A program made the translations under genes and the position numbers. 64,000 nt of DNA from NCBI GenBank assembly GCA_947467605.1, contig CANIII010000019.1, positions 1 to 64,000 of the forward strand, written 5' to 3'. Under the pieces are notes generated by a model that ran no database searches, had not been told where the DNA came from, and saw nothing but the letters and a program-made list of their open reading frames with translations. How positions within the stretch are numbered: the first letter of the stretch is position 1; every line of letters starts with the position of its first letter. This document shows, piece by piece, positions 1 to 9,636 of this stretch. This DNA comes from Acidobacteriota bacterium (lineage in GTDB: Bacteria > Acidobacteriota > Vicinamibacteria > Vicinamibacterales > SCN-69-37).

Positions 1-348
1 GCCACCGCGAACGCGTTGCGAGATCTGTATCGCACGGCCGGCGCCTTGATGCTGCCCGGCGAAGAAGACTTCGGCATCGCGCCCGTGGAAGCGCTCGCCT
101 GCGGGTGTCCGGTCGTCGCGCTGGCGCGCGGCGGTGCCACCGAGACGGTCGACGACGGGGTGACCGGCATTCTGGTTTCCACTTTGACGGGCGACGCCTT
201 TGCAGCGGCGCTCGCACGTATTTCTCACTTATCCACCGGCGCCGCCGGACGTCGCGAACGCGCGCTGCGCTTCGCGCCAGAGCGGTTTGACGAAGGCTTC
301 ACCGCACTCGTCGCCCGAACCGTGGAAGGCCGGTCATCTCCGTGCTGA
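1..348 (+). CDS. glycosyltransferase family 4, C-terminal part (5' end outside window)
   Basis: The frame is open from base 1, so only the last 115 codons are seen. They carry the GT4 donor-binding signature: an acidic EEDFGIAPVEALACG stretch (the E-x7-E motif that grips the nucleotide-sugar), followed by PVVALARGGATETV and a DGVTGIL loop. This is the C-terminal Rossmann half of a retaining GT-B enzyme that transfers a sugar from an NDP donor at the inner membrane. It overlaps the next gene, a polyprenyl sugar-phosphate transferase, by 7 bases, so both likely serve one exopolysaccharide or O-antigen operon. The sugar specificity cannot be read from this part. Confidence 0.85.
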   Translation, partial: ATANALRDLYRTAGALMLPGEEDFGIAPVEALACGCPVVALARGGATETVDDGVTGILVSTLTGDAFAAALARISHLSTGAAGRRERALRFAPERFDEGFTALVARTVEGRSSPC

Positions 349-1784
349 AGCGTTACAACCGACTCCTTGTCGCCTTACACATCGCAGCCGACATCCTCTC
401 AGGTGTGGCTGCCTTTGCCCTCGCCTACTGGGTACGGTTCGAAACCGTGGTCACGGGCTTCGCGCCGATCACCAAAGGCCACCCGCCGTTCCGGCAGTAT
501 CTGTCGTTGTTGCCGTTCATCGGTCTGCTGATTCCCGCGGCGTTCCACCTGCAGGGTCTGTATCGCCTGCGCCGCGGCCGCACCCGGGTGGATGATTTCT
601 TCGCCGTGCTCGTCGGCAGCATCGTGGCCGTGCTCGGCGGCATTGCCGGCACGCTGTACGTGCAGACCTACTACGCAGGTGATGCGCTCAAAGCGCAGGG
701 CTACTACGAAGTCTCGCAGCTGGTGTGGGTGTTGTTCCTGATCTTCACGGTGGGACTGACGTTCACGGCGCGCGAGACGGCGCGATCGTATCTGCGGGCG
801 CGGTGGCGCTCCGGCAAGAGCTTGCGGCGGGTGCTGATTGCCGGTGCGAGCGATCTGGGCCGCACGGTCGCCGATCGTCTGCTCGAACATCGCGAACTCG
901 GCTTCACGATCGTGGGCTTCATCGATGACAAGGCCGCGGCCGGCGACGGCATCGGCTACCGCGGGCTGCCGCTCCTCGGCTCACTCGGCGATGTGGCGTC
1001 GGTCTGCACCGACGAACACGTCGACGAGATCTACGTCGCGCTGCCGCTCGAAGAGCACGTCAAGATGCTCGGCGTCGTCGAGTACGCGAGCCGTGAGTGC
1101 ATCGATGTGCACGTCGTGCCTGACCTGCTGCAGTTCATCGCGCTGCGCGCGCGCCTCGAAGATCTGGACGGCCTGCCGATCATCAGCATCCACGACGTGC
1201 CGCTCCGTGGCATGAACAGCGTCATCAAACGGCTGACCGACATCGCGATCTCGCTCGGCGTCATCGTGTTCACCTCACCGTTCACGCTGTTGGTGGCCTT
1301 CATGATCAAGCGCAGTTCACCCGGTCCGGTGTTCTACTCGCAGGAGCGCATGAGCATCGACGGCCAGTCGTTCCGGGTCTACAAGTTCCGCTCGATGCCG
1401 ATCGACGCCGAGAGCGCGACCGGCCCGATCTGGGCGCGTGACGATGATCCGCGGGCGACGTCGATTGGCCGGTGGCTGCGCCGGACCGACGTGGACGAGT
1501 TGCCGCAGTTCTGGAACGTGTTGAAGGGCGACATGTCGATCGTCGGCCCGCGCCCCGAGCGCCCGTTCTTCGTCGAGCAGTTCAAGCACCGCATCCCGCA
1601 GTACATGCTGCGACACAAGGTCAAGGCGGGCATCACCGGCTGGGCGCAGGTCAACGGCTGGCGCGGCAACACCTCGCTCGAGAAACGCATCGAGTTCGAT
1701 CTCTACTACATTGAGAATTGGTCGCTGACGCTTGATTTCAAGATCATGTGGCTGACCGTCATGAAAGGCGTCACACACTCGTGA
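342..1784 (+). CDS. undecaprenyl-phosphate sugar phosphotransferase (WbaP/WcaJ-type priming enzyme)
   Basis: 480 residues from a GTG start. The N-terminus has four to five hydrophobic helices (to about residue 135), then a Rossmann-like CoA-binding-type domain ([17 protein letters not shown]), then a further helix and the bacterial sugar transferase domain. The transferase half shows YKFRSM near residue 347, [22 protein letters not shown] and the terminal [16 protein letters not shown]. The family moves a hexose-1-phosphate from UDP-sugar to undecaprenyl phosphate, the first step in making a lipid-linked repeat unit. Full length for the family. It overlaps the upstream glycosyltransferase and the downstream epimerase, so it is translationally coupled to both. 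Confidence 0.92.
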   Translation: MLKRYNRLLVALHIAADILSGVAAFALAYWVRFETVVTGFAPITKGHPPFRQYLSLLPFIGLLIPAAFHLQGLYRLRRGRTRVDDFFAVLVGSIVAVLGGIAGTLYVQTYYAGDALKAQGYYEVSQLVWVLFLIFTVGLTFTARETARSYLRARWRSGKSLRRVLIAGASDLGRTVADRLLEHRELGFTIVGFIDDKAAAGDGIGYRGLPLLGSLGDVASVCTDEHVDEIYVALPLEEHVKMLGVVEYASRECIDVHVVPDLLQFIALRARLEDLDGLPIISIHDVPLRGMNSVIKRLTDIAISLGVIVFTSPFTLLVAFMIKRSSPGPVFYSQERMSIDGQSFRVYKFRSMPIDAESATGPIWARDDDPRATSIGRWLRRTDVDELPQFWNVLKGDMSIVGPRPERPFFVEQFKHRIPQYMLRHKVKAGITGWAQVNGWRGNTSLEKRIEFDLYYIENWSLTLDFKIMWLTVMKGVTHS

Positions 1785-2707
1785 GAGTCGTCATCACCGG
1801 CGCAGCCGGCTTCATTGGATCCCATCTGTCGGAAACCCTGCTCAACCAGGGCCACTCGGTCGTCGGCATCGACAACCTCTGCACGGGCGACGTCGCGAAC
1901 ATCGCGCACCTGACGGGGCGCGACTTCGAGTTCATCCGATACGACGTCACCAATCACATCAACGTCGCCGGCCCGGTGGACCTCGTGCTGCACTGGGCCA
2001 GCCCCGCCAGCCCGATCGACTACCTCGAGCTGCCGATTCCCACGCTGAAGGTCGGCGCGCTCGGCACGCACAACGCGCTCGGGCTCGCTAAAGCGAAGAA
2101 CGCGCGGTTCGTCATTGCCTCGACGTCTGAGGTCTACGGCGATCCGCTCGAGCATCCGCAAAAGGAAACCTACTGGGGCAACGTGAATCCGGTCGGCCCG
2201 CGTGGCGTCTACGACGAAGCGAAGCGCTTCGCCGAAGCCATCACGATGGCGTACCACCGCTTTCATGGCCTCGACACCAAGATCGTGCGCATCTTCAACA
2301 CGTACGGTCCGCGCATGCGCATCAACGACGGCCGCGCGGTGCCGGCGTTCATTTCGCAGGCGCTCCGCAACGAAGACGTCACGATCTTCGGCAGCGGCGC
2401 ACAGACACGCAGCTTCTGTTTTGTCACCGACCTGGTGCGCGGCATTCTGGCGCTCGCCATGTCGAGCGAGAACGATCCGATCAACATCGGCAATCCGCAC
2501 GAGATGTCGATTGAAGAGATGGCCAGGACCATCATCCAGATGACGGGCTCGAAGAGCCAGATCATCTATCGGCCCCTACCGGTCGACGACCCGAAAGTGC
2601 GCCGCCCCGACATCACCCGCGCACGGACGCTGCTCCATTGGGAACCGACGGTTCCGCTCGAGCAGGGGCTCACGTCGACGATCGAATATTTCAGGACGAA
2701 GATCTAA
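1781..2707 (+). CDS. UDP-glucuronate decarboxylase (UDP-xylose synthase), extended SDR family
   Basis: 308 residues. The GTG at 1781 overlaps the upstream stop as GTGA and places the NAD-binding GAAGFIGSH at residues 7-15, as expected for the family; a GTG further upstream at 1748 would add 11 unneeded residues. The catalytic set is visible: TSE at 115-117, Tyr144 and Lys148 (YDEAK). [11 protein letters not shown] is typical of UDP-glucuronate decarboxylases, which turn UDP-GlcA into UDP-xylose through a 4-keto intermediate. The placement at the end of a polysaccharide operon fits supply of a pentose donor. A close dTDP-glucose 4,6-dehydratase relative is a less likely alternative. Confidence 0.85.
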   Translation: MRVVITGAAGFIGSHLSETLLNQGHSVVGIDNLCTGDVANIAHLTGRDFEFIRYDVTNHINVAGPVDLVLHWASPASPIDYLELPIPTLKVGALGTHNALGLAKAKNARFVIASTSEVYGDPLEHPQKETYWGNVNPVGPRGVYDEAKRFAEAITMAYHRFHGLDTKIVRIFNTYGPRMRINDGRAVPAFISQALRNEDVTIFGSGAQTRSFCFVTDLVRGILALAMSSENDPINIGNPHEMSIEEMARTIIQMTGSKSQIIYRPLPVDDPKVRRPDITRARTLLHWEPTVPLEQGLTSTIEYFRTKI

Positions 2708-2720
2708 CGGCATTTTTGTA

Positions 2721-2787
2721 GACGTAGGCGACGGCCTTTAGCCCGTCGCGCAGTCCGACGGCCTAAAGGCCGTCGGCTACGTACGTC
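2721..2787. repeat. REP-like inverted repeat between convergent genes
   Basis: A left arm at 2721-2741 (GACGTAGGCGACGGCCTTTA plus G) is matched by its near-perfect complement at 2763-2787, with one mismatch and a 4-base insertion near the outer end. The hairpin fills the gap between the end of the epimerase gene and the end of the minus-strand coiled-coil gene. It could act as a two-way transcription stop, but neither side has a good T-run, so a dispersed REP-type element is at least as likely. Confidence 0.6.
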
Positions 2788-2801
2788 TGAAACAACCCCA
2801 G

Positions 2802-3065
2802 CTACGCGAACTTCTTGGTTTCGGGCGTCGACGTGCGCGCCCGGAGGCTTTGGATGCTGCGTTCGATGCGCTCGGCCAGTTCGCGCTCGGTTTGCAGGGC
2901 ACGCATGGTGATCTGGGCTTCGCGGCTCATGGTGTCGAGGCGCGACACCTGCTCGAGCACGTAATCGAGCACGGCCTTCTGCTCGCCCACCGTCTCGAGA
3001 TGGACGCGGACATCTTCGAGCATGTTGCTCGTGACCGCGACCTTGAGCTGCACTTCTTCCACCAT
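2802..3065 (-). CDS. C-terminal fragment of interrupted coiled-coil protein
   Basis: 87 codons beginning with ATG at 3065. They continue the heptad-rich helix of the upstream frame (residues such as MLEDVRVHLETVGEQKAVLDY) and end in PETKKFA. The fragment is joined to the 2927-4354 frame at an alternating (CG)4 run, 3066-3073 on the plus strand: removing one CG fuses the two frames seamlessly. It is therefore probably not a separate gene but the natural C-terminus of the long coiled-coil protein. Confidence 0.5.
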   Translation of the reverse strand: MVEEVQLKVAVTSNMLEDVRVHLETVGEQKAVLDYVLEQVSRLDTMSREAQITMRALQTERELAERIERSIQSLRARTSTPETKKFA

Positions 3066-4354
3066 CGCGCGCGTCGAATGCTTTGCACCGTCTCATCACG
3101 CGAGATGACGTCCTGGATGCGACGATCGATCGTCTCGGTGACGTTCTTGAGTTCGGCAATCTTCGCTTCGAAGCTCGAAATACGCTTCTCCGAGAACGCG
3201 AGCTGGTCGTGACGCTGTTCGAGCCCGCGCACGGTGGCGTCGAGCACCTTCATCTGCGCGTCGGCGGTCGAGAGCTGTCCCGCCACTTCCTTCTGGCGCC
3301 CTTGCACCAGCGCGAGTTCCTTGCTGAGCGTGTCTTTCAGCACGGCCGACCGGTCGAGTGACGACGACAGGCCCTGTGCGCGCGTGAGGTGTTCTGAGGT
3401 TTCACTACCCAGCGCGCGGACGGATTCGAGCATTTCCGAAATTCGGCGCTCCTGGCTCGTGAGTGTGGCCTGGTCCTGCAGTGCGGCGGCCAGACGCGAC
3501 TGCGCGCGCTCGACGTCGGTCTTGAGCAGCGCAATCTGCGAGGTGATCGGCAGCAGCTTGGACTGCGTCTGACCGATCCCGTCGAGCTTCTGGCGTATGT
3601 CGGTGACCTCGATGTTGACCGAGTCACAAAGGTTGCGGAGCGACTCGACTTCGCCGCGGCGCTTGGTCTGATCGTCGAGCTTCTTGTCGACGTCGGCGGT
3701 CAGCACGTTGAGGGCGTTGAGCCGCGTCTCGATGCGTTCGACAAAGCCCTGATGGCCCGCGAGACGTGCCATTTGGCGGTCGAGGTCATCCGCGATCGCC
3801 ACGAGGTTGGCAGCCTTGGTCGTGCCCTCATCGACGATCGACAGTTTGCTCTTGATCGCATTCATGCGCGCGTCGAGCTCAGGCACCTGCGTGGCGAACG
3901 CGCCCATGCGGTCGAGGAAGGACTCGAGCGCGGACCGCTCAGCGGCGAGATTGTCCCGTAACGAGCGCGCATCCGACTGCTCACGATAAAACTGCTCGAT
4001 GTCGGCGCGCAATTCCTCGAGATCCTTGCGGGCGCCTTTGAGGCTTTCCATCTGCCACGTCGCGCGACGCGACATCTCGTCGACGCTGACGAGGTGATCG
4101 TGGATCTCCTCGAGTGACGCCATCTTCTCGCTGAACGTGCTGGCGCGGCTGTCGAACTCACCGAGCTGCAGCGTCAGCGCTTCGATGCGCTCGCGCAGCG
4201 AGTCGACCTCCGGCGCACGCGCCGCGAGTGACACGTGGGCGCGCTCGAGATCGATGACCGACTGCTGCAACGCGGTCACGCGCGCCTGATGCGCGTCGAG
4301 TTCCTTCCGGCCGGCCGACATCTTGTCTTCATGCTGGCGGACAAAATCCATCAA
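2927..4354 (-). CDS. middle segment of interrupted coiled-coil protein
   Basis: A long alpha-helical, Glu/Arg/Leu-rich frame with continuous heptads and no recognisable enzyme domain or membrane segment. The frame stays open upstream of the nominal TTG start at 4354 as far as a TAG at 4430-4432, and beyond that TAG the same frame is the 4430-5338 gene. The last 46 residues (Arg/Ser/Cys-rich) are out of frame, because a shift at the CG run 3066-3073 leaves the coiled-coil frame. The segment is best understood as the middle of one protein of about 845 residues. SMC-like or cytoskeletal roles are possible but not shown. Confidence 0.5.
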   Translation of the reverse strand: MMDFVRQHEDKMSAGRKELDAHQARVTALQQSVIDLERAHVSLAARAPEVDSLRERIEALTLQLGEFDSRASTFSEKMASLEEIHDHLVSVDEMSRRATWQMESLKGARKDLEELRADIEQFYREQSDARSLRDNLAAERSALESFLDRMGAFATQVPELDARMNAIKSKLSIVDEGTTKAANLVAIADDLDRQMARLAGHQGFVERIETRLNALNVLTADVDKKLDDQTKRRGEVESLRNLCDSVNIEVTDIRQKLDGIGQTQSKLLPITSQIALLKTDVERAQSRLAAALQDQATLTSQERRISEMLESVRALGSETSEHLTRAQGLSSSLDRSAVLKDTLSKELALVQGRQKEVAGQLSTADAQMKVLDATVRGLEQRHDQLAFSEKRISSFEAKIAELKNVTETIDRRIQDVISRDETVQSIRRARWWKKCSSRSRSRATCSKMSASISRRWASRRPCSITCSSRCRASTP

Positions 4355-4429
4355 TCCCGCGCGATCGCGATCGAGCGTGGTGAGGTCGGCGGCCAGCGCA
4401 TCACGCGATCGTTCCGCGGCCTGTAGCTG

Positions 4430-5338
4430 CTAACTCGACTGACGGAGCGTCAACTCCACGCGCTCGACGATCTGGTCCACTTCGTAGCCACGACGGCTCG
4501 CGGCTTCGAGCTTGATGACCTGCGGTTCAATGGCGCGCACCAGTTCGGTCACGCGATGCGATTCGAGCACCGCCGCTTCGACGGCCGCCTTCTGATGCTC
4601 CAGGACTTTGGCCTTCTGGGTCACGTGCTCGACGAGCGAGCTGAGCACGGCCGTGCGCTGCTCCACCGTCCGGGCCAGTTCCTGCAACTTCGTGAAGCCC
4701 TGCAGCTTCTCGTCCACTTCCTGCACGACGGAGACGGCCTTGGCCGCGTCGGCCTGCGTCTGCGAAGCCATCTCGCGCAATTGCGACTGCGCCATCCGGG
4801 CGTCGGCCGCGGCCGACTTGATCGACTCAATCTCCGTGGTCGTCGTCGTCACGAGAATGCGCGCTTGCTGCATCTGCTCGGTCGCGCGGCGCAGGTCGGC
4901 GCGCAATGTCTCCATGCGTTCCTGCTCAGCGGCCAGCGTGTCGAGCGTTGAGCGGCTCTGTAGCGACTGCGACATCAGCTGCTGCACGATGTGGCGCTGC
5001 TGATGCAGGTCGCCATCGGGTGCGGTCAAGCGATCCGCGGTCTGGCGCGCATCGCGCACCGTGTCGGCCAGATCCTTCACCTTGTCGGCCAGCGTGCCGA
5101 CGGCGGCGGCAGCCGTCGCCACGTCCGCCAACTGACGGGCGGCGGTGGTCGTGCGCGCTTCCATGGCCGCGACGCGGCTTTCGAGCTGGGTCACCGTTTC
5201 GGCCAGGGCACGCAGCGGCGCGGCCGAGGCGTCGAGGTGGCGCAACAGCGCGGTCAGTGCCTCGCGCTCTTCGCGCACATCGCGTTCTGGGGTCGGTTCA
5301 GACGGCGCGGCGCCGCGACGCTTCAGGCCTTCGAGCAT
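4430..5338 (-). CDS. N-terminal segment of interrupted coiled-coil protein
   Basis: 302 codons from ATG at 5338. After a short charged, Pro-containing leader the protein is almost entirely predicted coiled coil (repeated ALAETVTQLESRVAAMEA-type heptads), with no signal peptide or transmembrane helix. It ends LRQSS at a TAG (4430-4432). Downstream of the TAG the same frame continues as coiled coil (QLQAAERSRDALAADL), so the stop cuts a longer reading frame. No family was recognised. The start is well placed, 38 bases after the end of pgsA. Confidence 0.6.
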   Translation of the reverse strand: MLEGLKRRGAAPSEPTPERDVREEREALTALLRHLDASAAPLRALAETVTQLESRVAAMEARTTTAARQLADVATAAAAVGTLADKVKDLADTVRDARQTADRLTAPDGDLHQQRHIVQQLMSQSLQSRSTLDTLAAEQERMETLRADLRRATEQMQQARILVTTTTTEIESIKSAAADARMAQSQLREMASQTQADAAKAVSVVQEVDEKLQGFTKLQELARTVEQRTAVLSSLVEHVTQKAKVLEHQKAAVEAAVLESHRVTELVRAIEPQVIKLEAASRRGYEVDQIVERVELTLRQSS

Positions 5339-5376
5339 GAAAACTCCACGCTGAGCAGGATAGTCGGCCCCCGCAC

Positions 5377-5928
5377 CTATGGCAAGGACCGGGTCGACCG
5401 GCGCACGTAGTCAAACCCCGAGATCAGGGTAATCACCAGCGTCGCATACTCGAAGCCTGTGACCAGGGGCGACCGCACGCGCAGGTAGTTGAAATACAGG
5501 GTCACAACGCCGGTCAGCACGTAGGTGGCTGTGGCCGCCTTGCCGAAGATCGACGGCCGGAAGGTGCGGGGACCGACCGCGAGGTTCACGACCGCAACCG
5601 TCATCACAATGCCCACGTCACGGCTGATGACGAGCACCGTCAGCCAGATGGGCAGCCGATTGGTCAGGCCCGGCGACGGGATGGTCAGCATCACGAACAT
5701 GCTCAGGAGCAGGAGCTTGTCCGCCATCGGATCAAGCCAGGCCCCGAGATCGGTCGACTGGCCGGAGAGGCGGGCGACCAGACCGTCGAACAGGTCGGTG
5801 ACACCGGCCGCCGCAAACGTCACGAGCGCCCACCCCGGCTGGTTGTACAGCATGCAGATGACAAACATCGGGACCAGCAGCATGCGGAGCATCGTGAGCT
5901 GATTGGCGGGTGTCAGGATCCTCGACAT
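5377..5928 (-). CDS. pgsA: CDP-alcohol phosphatidyltransferase, probable phosphatidylglycerophosphate synthase
   Basis: 183 residues, about five transmembrane helices. The full CDP-alcohol transferase signature is present: Asp45, Asp48, Gly49, Ala52, Arg53, Gly62, Asp66 and Asp70 in the D-x2-DG-x2-AR-x8-G-x3-D-x3-D spacing that binds the metal and CDP headgroup. The length and the N-terminal TPANQLTMLRM fit PgsA, which joins CDP-diacylglycerol and glycerol-3-phosphate in the inner membrane for phosphatidylglycerol and cardiolipin. Other CDP-alcohol transferases share the motif, so the substrate is inferred. It starts 2 bases after the stop of the TPR/SLH lipoprotein, in the same operon. Confidence 0.82.
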   Translation of the reverse strand: MSRILTPANQLTMLRMLLVPMFVICMLYNQPGWALVTFAAAGVTDLFDGLVARLSGQSTDLGAWLDPMADKLLLLSMFVMLTIPSPGLTNRLPIWLTVLVISRDVGIVMTVAVVNLAVGPRTFRPSIFGKAATATYVLTGVVTLYFNYLRVRSPLVTGFEYATLVITLISGFDYVRRSTRSLP

Positions 5929-5930
5929 GG

Positions 5931-7284
5931 CTACTTCGCTCGCGCCTCAAGCCGACTGATCGTGGCCAGCAGATCGCTGCCGCTGACCACCCCGGCCGGC
6001 AGAAACCGATTGGTGGCGTCTGCGCTCATGATACCGCTCGCGACCGCCAACGCCGCCGCGCGGAACGCGGCGTGATCACGGGTCATGTCGGCGAAGGTGA
6101 TGCGCGACGTCGCGCCCGAGACATCGAGAGCGCTCCGCCTGGCAGTGGCCATCGTGTCGAGCACGGCCAGGACGACCCGCGCCAGATCACTCCGACGCAC
6201 CGGGCCACCGGGCTCAAACGTGTGATTCGGACGCGGCTCGATCCATCCGGCGCGCACAACCGGCAGGATCCAGGCGGACGCCCAGTGCGCGCGCACATCC
6301 GTCACGACGTCGGTGACACGCGTCGGCGCCTGCTGCAGCGTGCCGGCCAAGCGCACACCCAGCACGGCGGCGACTTGCGCACGCGTCACGCTGGTGGCAC
6401 CGGCAATGGCTCGATAGCTCTCCGGCAGCGACATCGCGTCGGACCGCTCCATGAGTCGCGCGCGATGATTCGTCCATGCGGGGCGCGGATCGAGCGCCAC
6501 CGCGCGGCCGTACGCGGCCGCCGCGTCCGCGTAGCGATTCTGCGCTTCAAGGATGTCGCCGAGCAGAGCCAGCGATACGGCATCCTGCGGATCGAGCGCC
6601 ACTGCTTGTTGCGCACGGGCCGCTGCACTGTCGAGCGCCCCGCGACCGAGCTGCACCGCGGCCAAGGCGCGCAGCGCGGGACCGTTCTCGGGTGCGGCGT
6701 CCAACGCCAACGTCAGGTGGCGTTCGGCCTCCTCGAGCTGCGCGGCTGCGCGAAACCGTTCGGCCAGAGCAAGTTCACTCTGGGAGACGCGCAGGGACAC
6801 CACATCATGGCGGGCCCGCGCATCAGCGCGTGTTGCATCGACACTGAGCAGCACCTTCAGCGCGGCGAGCGCGCCGGGATCATCGCCGGCACCAAGGCGC
6901 GCGTCGACCATCCCGACCAAGGCCGGCAGATACGTCGCGTTGGCCGTCAGCGCTTGGCCGAAGAACACGCCTGCCTGCCCGTAGTCGCGCCGCTGCAGTC
7001 GCAATTCGCCGAGGCTTGCCGCCGCGGGATAGAACGTCGGCGCCGCGCGCAGCAGGTCGCTGAGCTCGCGCTCACCATTGCCGAGATCACCACCGCGAAT
7101 ACGCGACCACGCCTGCTGATACCGCGTCGTATCCGCTACGCGCGCGGCAAGTTCACGGGGAACGTCCGGCTGACGCCAGGTCATTGCCGTCGCGGTCGCC
7201 GGTGGCACACGTGTCGCGCAGCCAGTTCCCGCAAAGACCGTCACGAGCACGGCGAGACAGGCGCGAAGCCGGCGCGCGATGTTC
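5931..7284 (-). CDS. TPR-repeat lipoprotein with C-terminal SLH-type domains
   Basis: 451 residues from a GTG at 7286-7284 that overlaps the hflX stop as GTGA (the coding start base is 7286). A signal peptide ends in AGTGC, giving a lipidated Cys23. Residues about 60-290 form tetratricopeptide-like helical repeats (PAAASLGELRLQRRDYGQAG, AVSLALLGDILEAQNRYADA), which usually carry protein contacts. The C-terminal 150 residues resemble SLH modules (FEPGGPVRRSDLARV, FLPAGVVSGSDLLATI), which bind pyruvylated wall polymers in Gram-positives. In a Gram-negative cell their partner is unclear. Function is inferred as an envelope scaffold; no enzymatic motif is seen. Confidence 0.75.
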
Positions 7285-8584
7285 ACGCCGGCAACTCCAC
7301 CACCGTGACGACGCGTGCGAGCCGATCGAGGAGCCGGCGCGGCACGTCGGCTTCGATCATGACTTTGTCTTCGACCGCCACATGCGAGAGCACGCGCGCC
7401 TGCCGATACAAATCGGCGATCGCCTTGCGATGCTCGGGCGATTCGGGATCAAACGTCAGCTGCACCACGGCCGTGTCCATCGCGAGTCGCGACGCGAGGA
7501 TGTCCAGCAAACCGGTCTGCCCCATTCCGCGCAGCGCCGACACGAACACCGCCGCCGGATACATGGACTTGAGCCGCGTCAACTCTTCGAACGACAGCAG
7601 ATCGCATTTGTTGAACACGACCAGGGTCGGCACACGACCCGCGCCCACTTCGTCGAGCACCGACAGCACGGCGGCATCGCGACGTTCGCGATCAGGCGCG
7701 GCGGCATCGGCCACATGGAGCAACAGATTCGCGCCGGCGACCTCTTCGAGCGTGGCCTGAAATGCGGCCACCAGCTGATGCGGCAGACGATCGATGAATC
7801 CCACGGTGTCCGACAATAGAATCTGTCGCTTGTCTGGCAGCTTGACCTTGCGCACGAGCGGGTCGAGCGTCACAAACAACGCATCCGACGCCACCGCGTC
7901 GTCACCGGTCAAGGCGTTAAACAGCGTCGTCTTGCCGGCGTTTGTGTAGCCGACGAGTGCGACCGTGGGCACTTCACGTCGTGCACGCCGCGCGCGCAAA
8001 TGTCCGCGCCGCGCCTGCACTTCGGCGATCTCGCCTTTGAGCTTCGAGATGCGGTAGCGAATCAGCCGGCGATCTGTTTCGAGTTTGGTTTCGCCGGGGC
8101 CCAGCGTGCCGATGCCGCCGCCTTGGCGCGACAACGCGTCACTCGAACCGACCAGGCGCGGCAGTGCGTACTGCAACTGCGCGAGTTCCACCTGCAGCTT
8201 GCCTTCACGCGTGCGCGCGCGGCGCGCAAAGATGTCGAGAATCAGCTGCGTACGATCGATGACGCGGCGGTGCAGGATCTTTTCGAGATTGCGTCCCTGT
8301 GCCGGCGAGAGATCGTTGTCGACGATCACCACGTCGGCATCCGCCTCCTCGCACGCCTTGGCAATCTGCTCGGCCTTGCCGCTCCCGATCAGCGTCGCCG
8401 GATCCGGCGCCTGACGGTCCTGCATGGCCCGCAACACGACGATGGCCCCGGCGGCCGACGCGAGTCCCGACAATTCTTCGAGGTGGAGTTCTGGATCGAC
8501 CCGCTGCGACGATCCGGTGGTGAGGCTCACCAGCGCCGCGCGCTCCGGCCGGGACGCTTGCACGCGTGAACCTCGTTGGGACAT
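7283..8584 (-). CDS. hflX: ribosome-associated GTPase HflX
   Basis: 433 residues. The N-terminal HflX domain (ATLIGSGKAEQIA, VIVDNDLSPAQGRNLE) and the helical linker with GGGIGTLGPGETKLETDRR are both diagnostic. The G domain carries the P-loop GYTNAGKT at 212-219, DTVGF at 259-263 and NKCD at 325-328. HflX binds the 50S subunit and rescues or splits stalled ribosomes after stress. The ATG overlaps the tsaC stop by one base (TAATG) and the 3' end overlaps the lipoprotein gene, so the set is translated as one operon. Length is normal for the family. Confidence 0.95.
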   Translation of the reverse strand: MSQRGSRVQASRPERAALVSLTTGSSQRVDPELHLEELSGLASAAGAIVVLRAMQDRQAPDPATLIGSGKAEQIAKACEEADADVVIVDNDLSPAQGRNLEKILHRRVIDRTQLILDIFARRARTREGKLQVELAQLQYALPRLVGSSDALSRQGGGIGTLGPGETKLETDRRLIRYRISKLKGEIAEVQARRGHLRARRARREVPTVALVGYTNAGKTTLFNALTGDDAVASDALFVTLDPLVRKVKLPDKRQILLSDTVGFIDRLPHQLVAAFQATLEEVAGANLLLHVADAAAPDRERRDAAVLSVLDEVGAGRVPTLVVFNKCDLLSFEELTRLKSMYPAAVFVSALRGMGQTGLLDILASRLAMDTAVVQLTFDPESPEHRKAIADLYRQARVLSHVAVEDKVMIEADVPRRLLDRLARVVTVVELPA

Positions 8585-9636
8585 TAGTTCGACTCTAGCA
8601 CGCGGCCTTCCGCCGCACGGTACAGCCGATCCCAGATCGTCAGGCCAAGACCGGCACGGCCCAGATCGCGCACCACGATGACATCCACGTGGAGTCGATC
8701 GAGCGCGCGCAGTGCCGCAAAGAGCCGCGCGGCGGCCTCATCGAGATGCGCGAGCGAACCGAGAGACACGCACTCGACCGCCAGACCGGTCGTCAATTCG
8801 CGATCGTCGTCCACGAGCAGCGCGCCGACGCGGCGGCCGGCAGCCACCTGCTGCTCGAGATCGTGACGCACGGCCGATCGCAGCGACGCACCGCCTGTCC
8901 ACAGACGCACTTCCGCGCGCGGCGCGTAGTGCTTCAGCAGCGTGCCAGGCGCCGCAAGCACCGCCGATGCGTCACGTACTGCGCTGGTGCGCATTTCGAT
9001 GTGCGGCAGGACCAGTCGCAGCCCTTCGATCGTGATCGCGCCCGGCCGCAGCACCATCGGAATGGCGCTCGTGCAATCGACCACCGTCGACTCCACGCCG
9101 TGCATCGTCGCGCCGGCATCAAGAATCATGTCGACGCGATCGCCGAGATCCTCCGCGACATCATCAGCGGTGGTCGGGCTCGGCCGCGAGAAGCGATTGG
9201 CGCTCGGTGCGGCGATCGGCACACCAGCGGCGCGCAGCAGCGCGAGCGCCACCGGATGTGCCGGCACGCGAACACCGACCGTGTGGCCGCCGGCAGTCAC
9301 GCGGAGCGGCACGGCGGCGCCGCGATCGAGGATGACGGTCAATGGGCCTGGCCAAAACGTCGACGTCAGGATGCGAGCCGACTCCGGGAGGCTCCCCGCC
9401 ACGGCCATGACCGCGTCGGCGGATGCGAGATGCACGATCACCGGATCACCGGCCGGACGCCCCTTCGCATCAAAGATCTTCGCGACGGCGTCGGCATCCA
9501 ATGCGTGTGCGCCAAGACCGTAGACGGTCTCGGTGGGAAACGCGACAAGGCCGCCCTGTCGAATCACCTCACCGGCGCGAGCGAGCGCGTTCGCGTCTGC
9601 TGGTCCACCATCGAGACGCACCCATTCCGCACGCAT
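8584..9636 (-). CDS. tsaC: L-threonylcarbamoyladenylate synthase (Sua5/YrdC type)
   Basis: 350 residues: a YrdC domain over the first 200 with FPTETVYGLGAHA, KIFDAKGRP and SANRFSRPSPT, and a C-terminal Sua5 domain with the PGTLLKHYAP motif. The enzyme makes threonylcarbamoyl-AMP from threonine, bicarbonate and ATP for the t6A37 modification of ANN-decoding tRNAs. The two-domain length matches Sua5 rather than short TsaC. It is coupled on both sides: ATGA overlap with the upstream MFS gene and TAATG overlap with hflX. Confidence 0.93.
   Translation of the reverse strand: MRAEWVRLDGGPADANALARAGEVIRQGGLVAFPTETVYGLGAHALDADAVAKIFDAKGRPAGDPVIVHLASADAVMAVAGSLPESARILTSTFWPGPLTVILDRGAAVPLRVTAGGHTVGVRVPAHPVALALLRAAGVPIAAPSANRFSRPSPTTADDVAEDLGDRVDMILDAGATMHGVESTVVDCTSAIPMVLRPGAITIEGLRLVLPHIEMRTSAVRDASAVLAAPGTLLKHYAPRAEVRLWTGGASLRSAVRHDLEQQVAAGRRVGALLVDDDRELTTGLAVECVSLGSLAHLDEAAARLFAALRALDRLHVDVIVVRDLGRAGLGLTIWDRLYRAAEGRVLESN

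Noticed and set aside
5910..7760. 616-codon open frame on the plus strand
   Set aside because: It is antisense to the TPR/SLH gene and hflX. Its residue mix is Arg/His/Gly/Gln-rich without any motif, as expected from the shadow of GC-rich genes.
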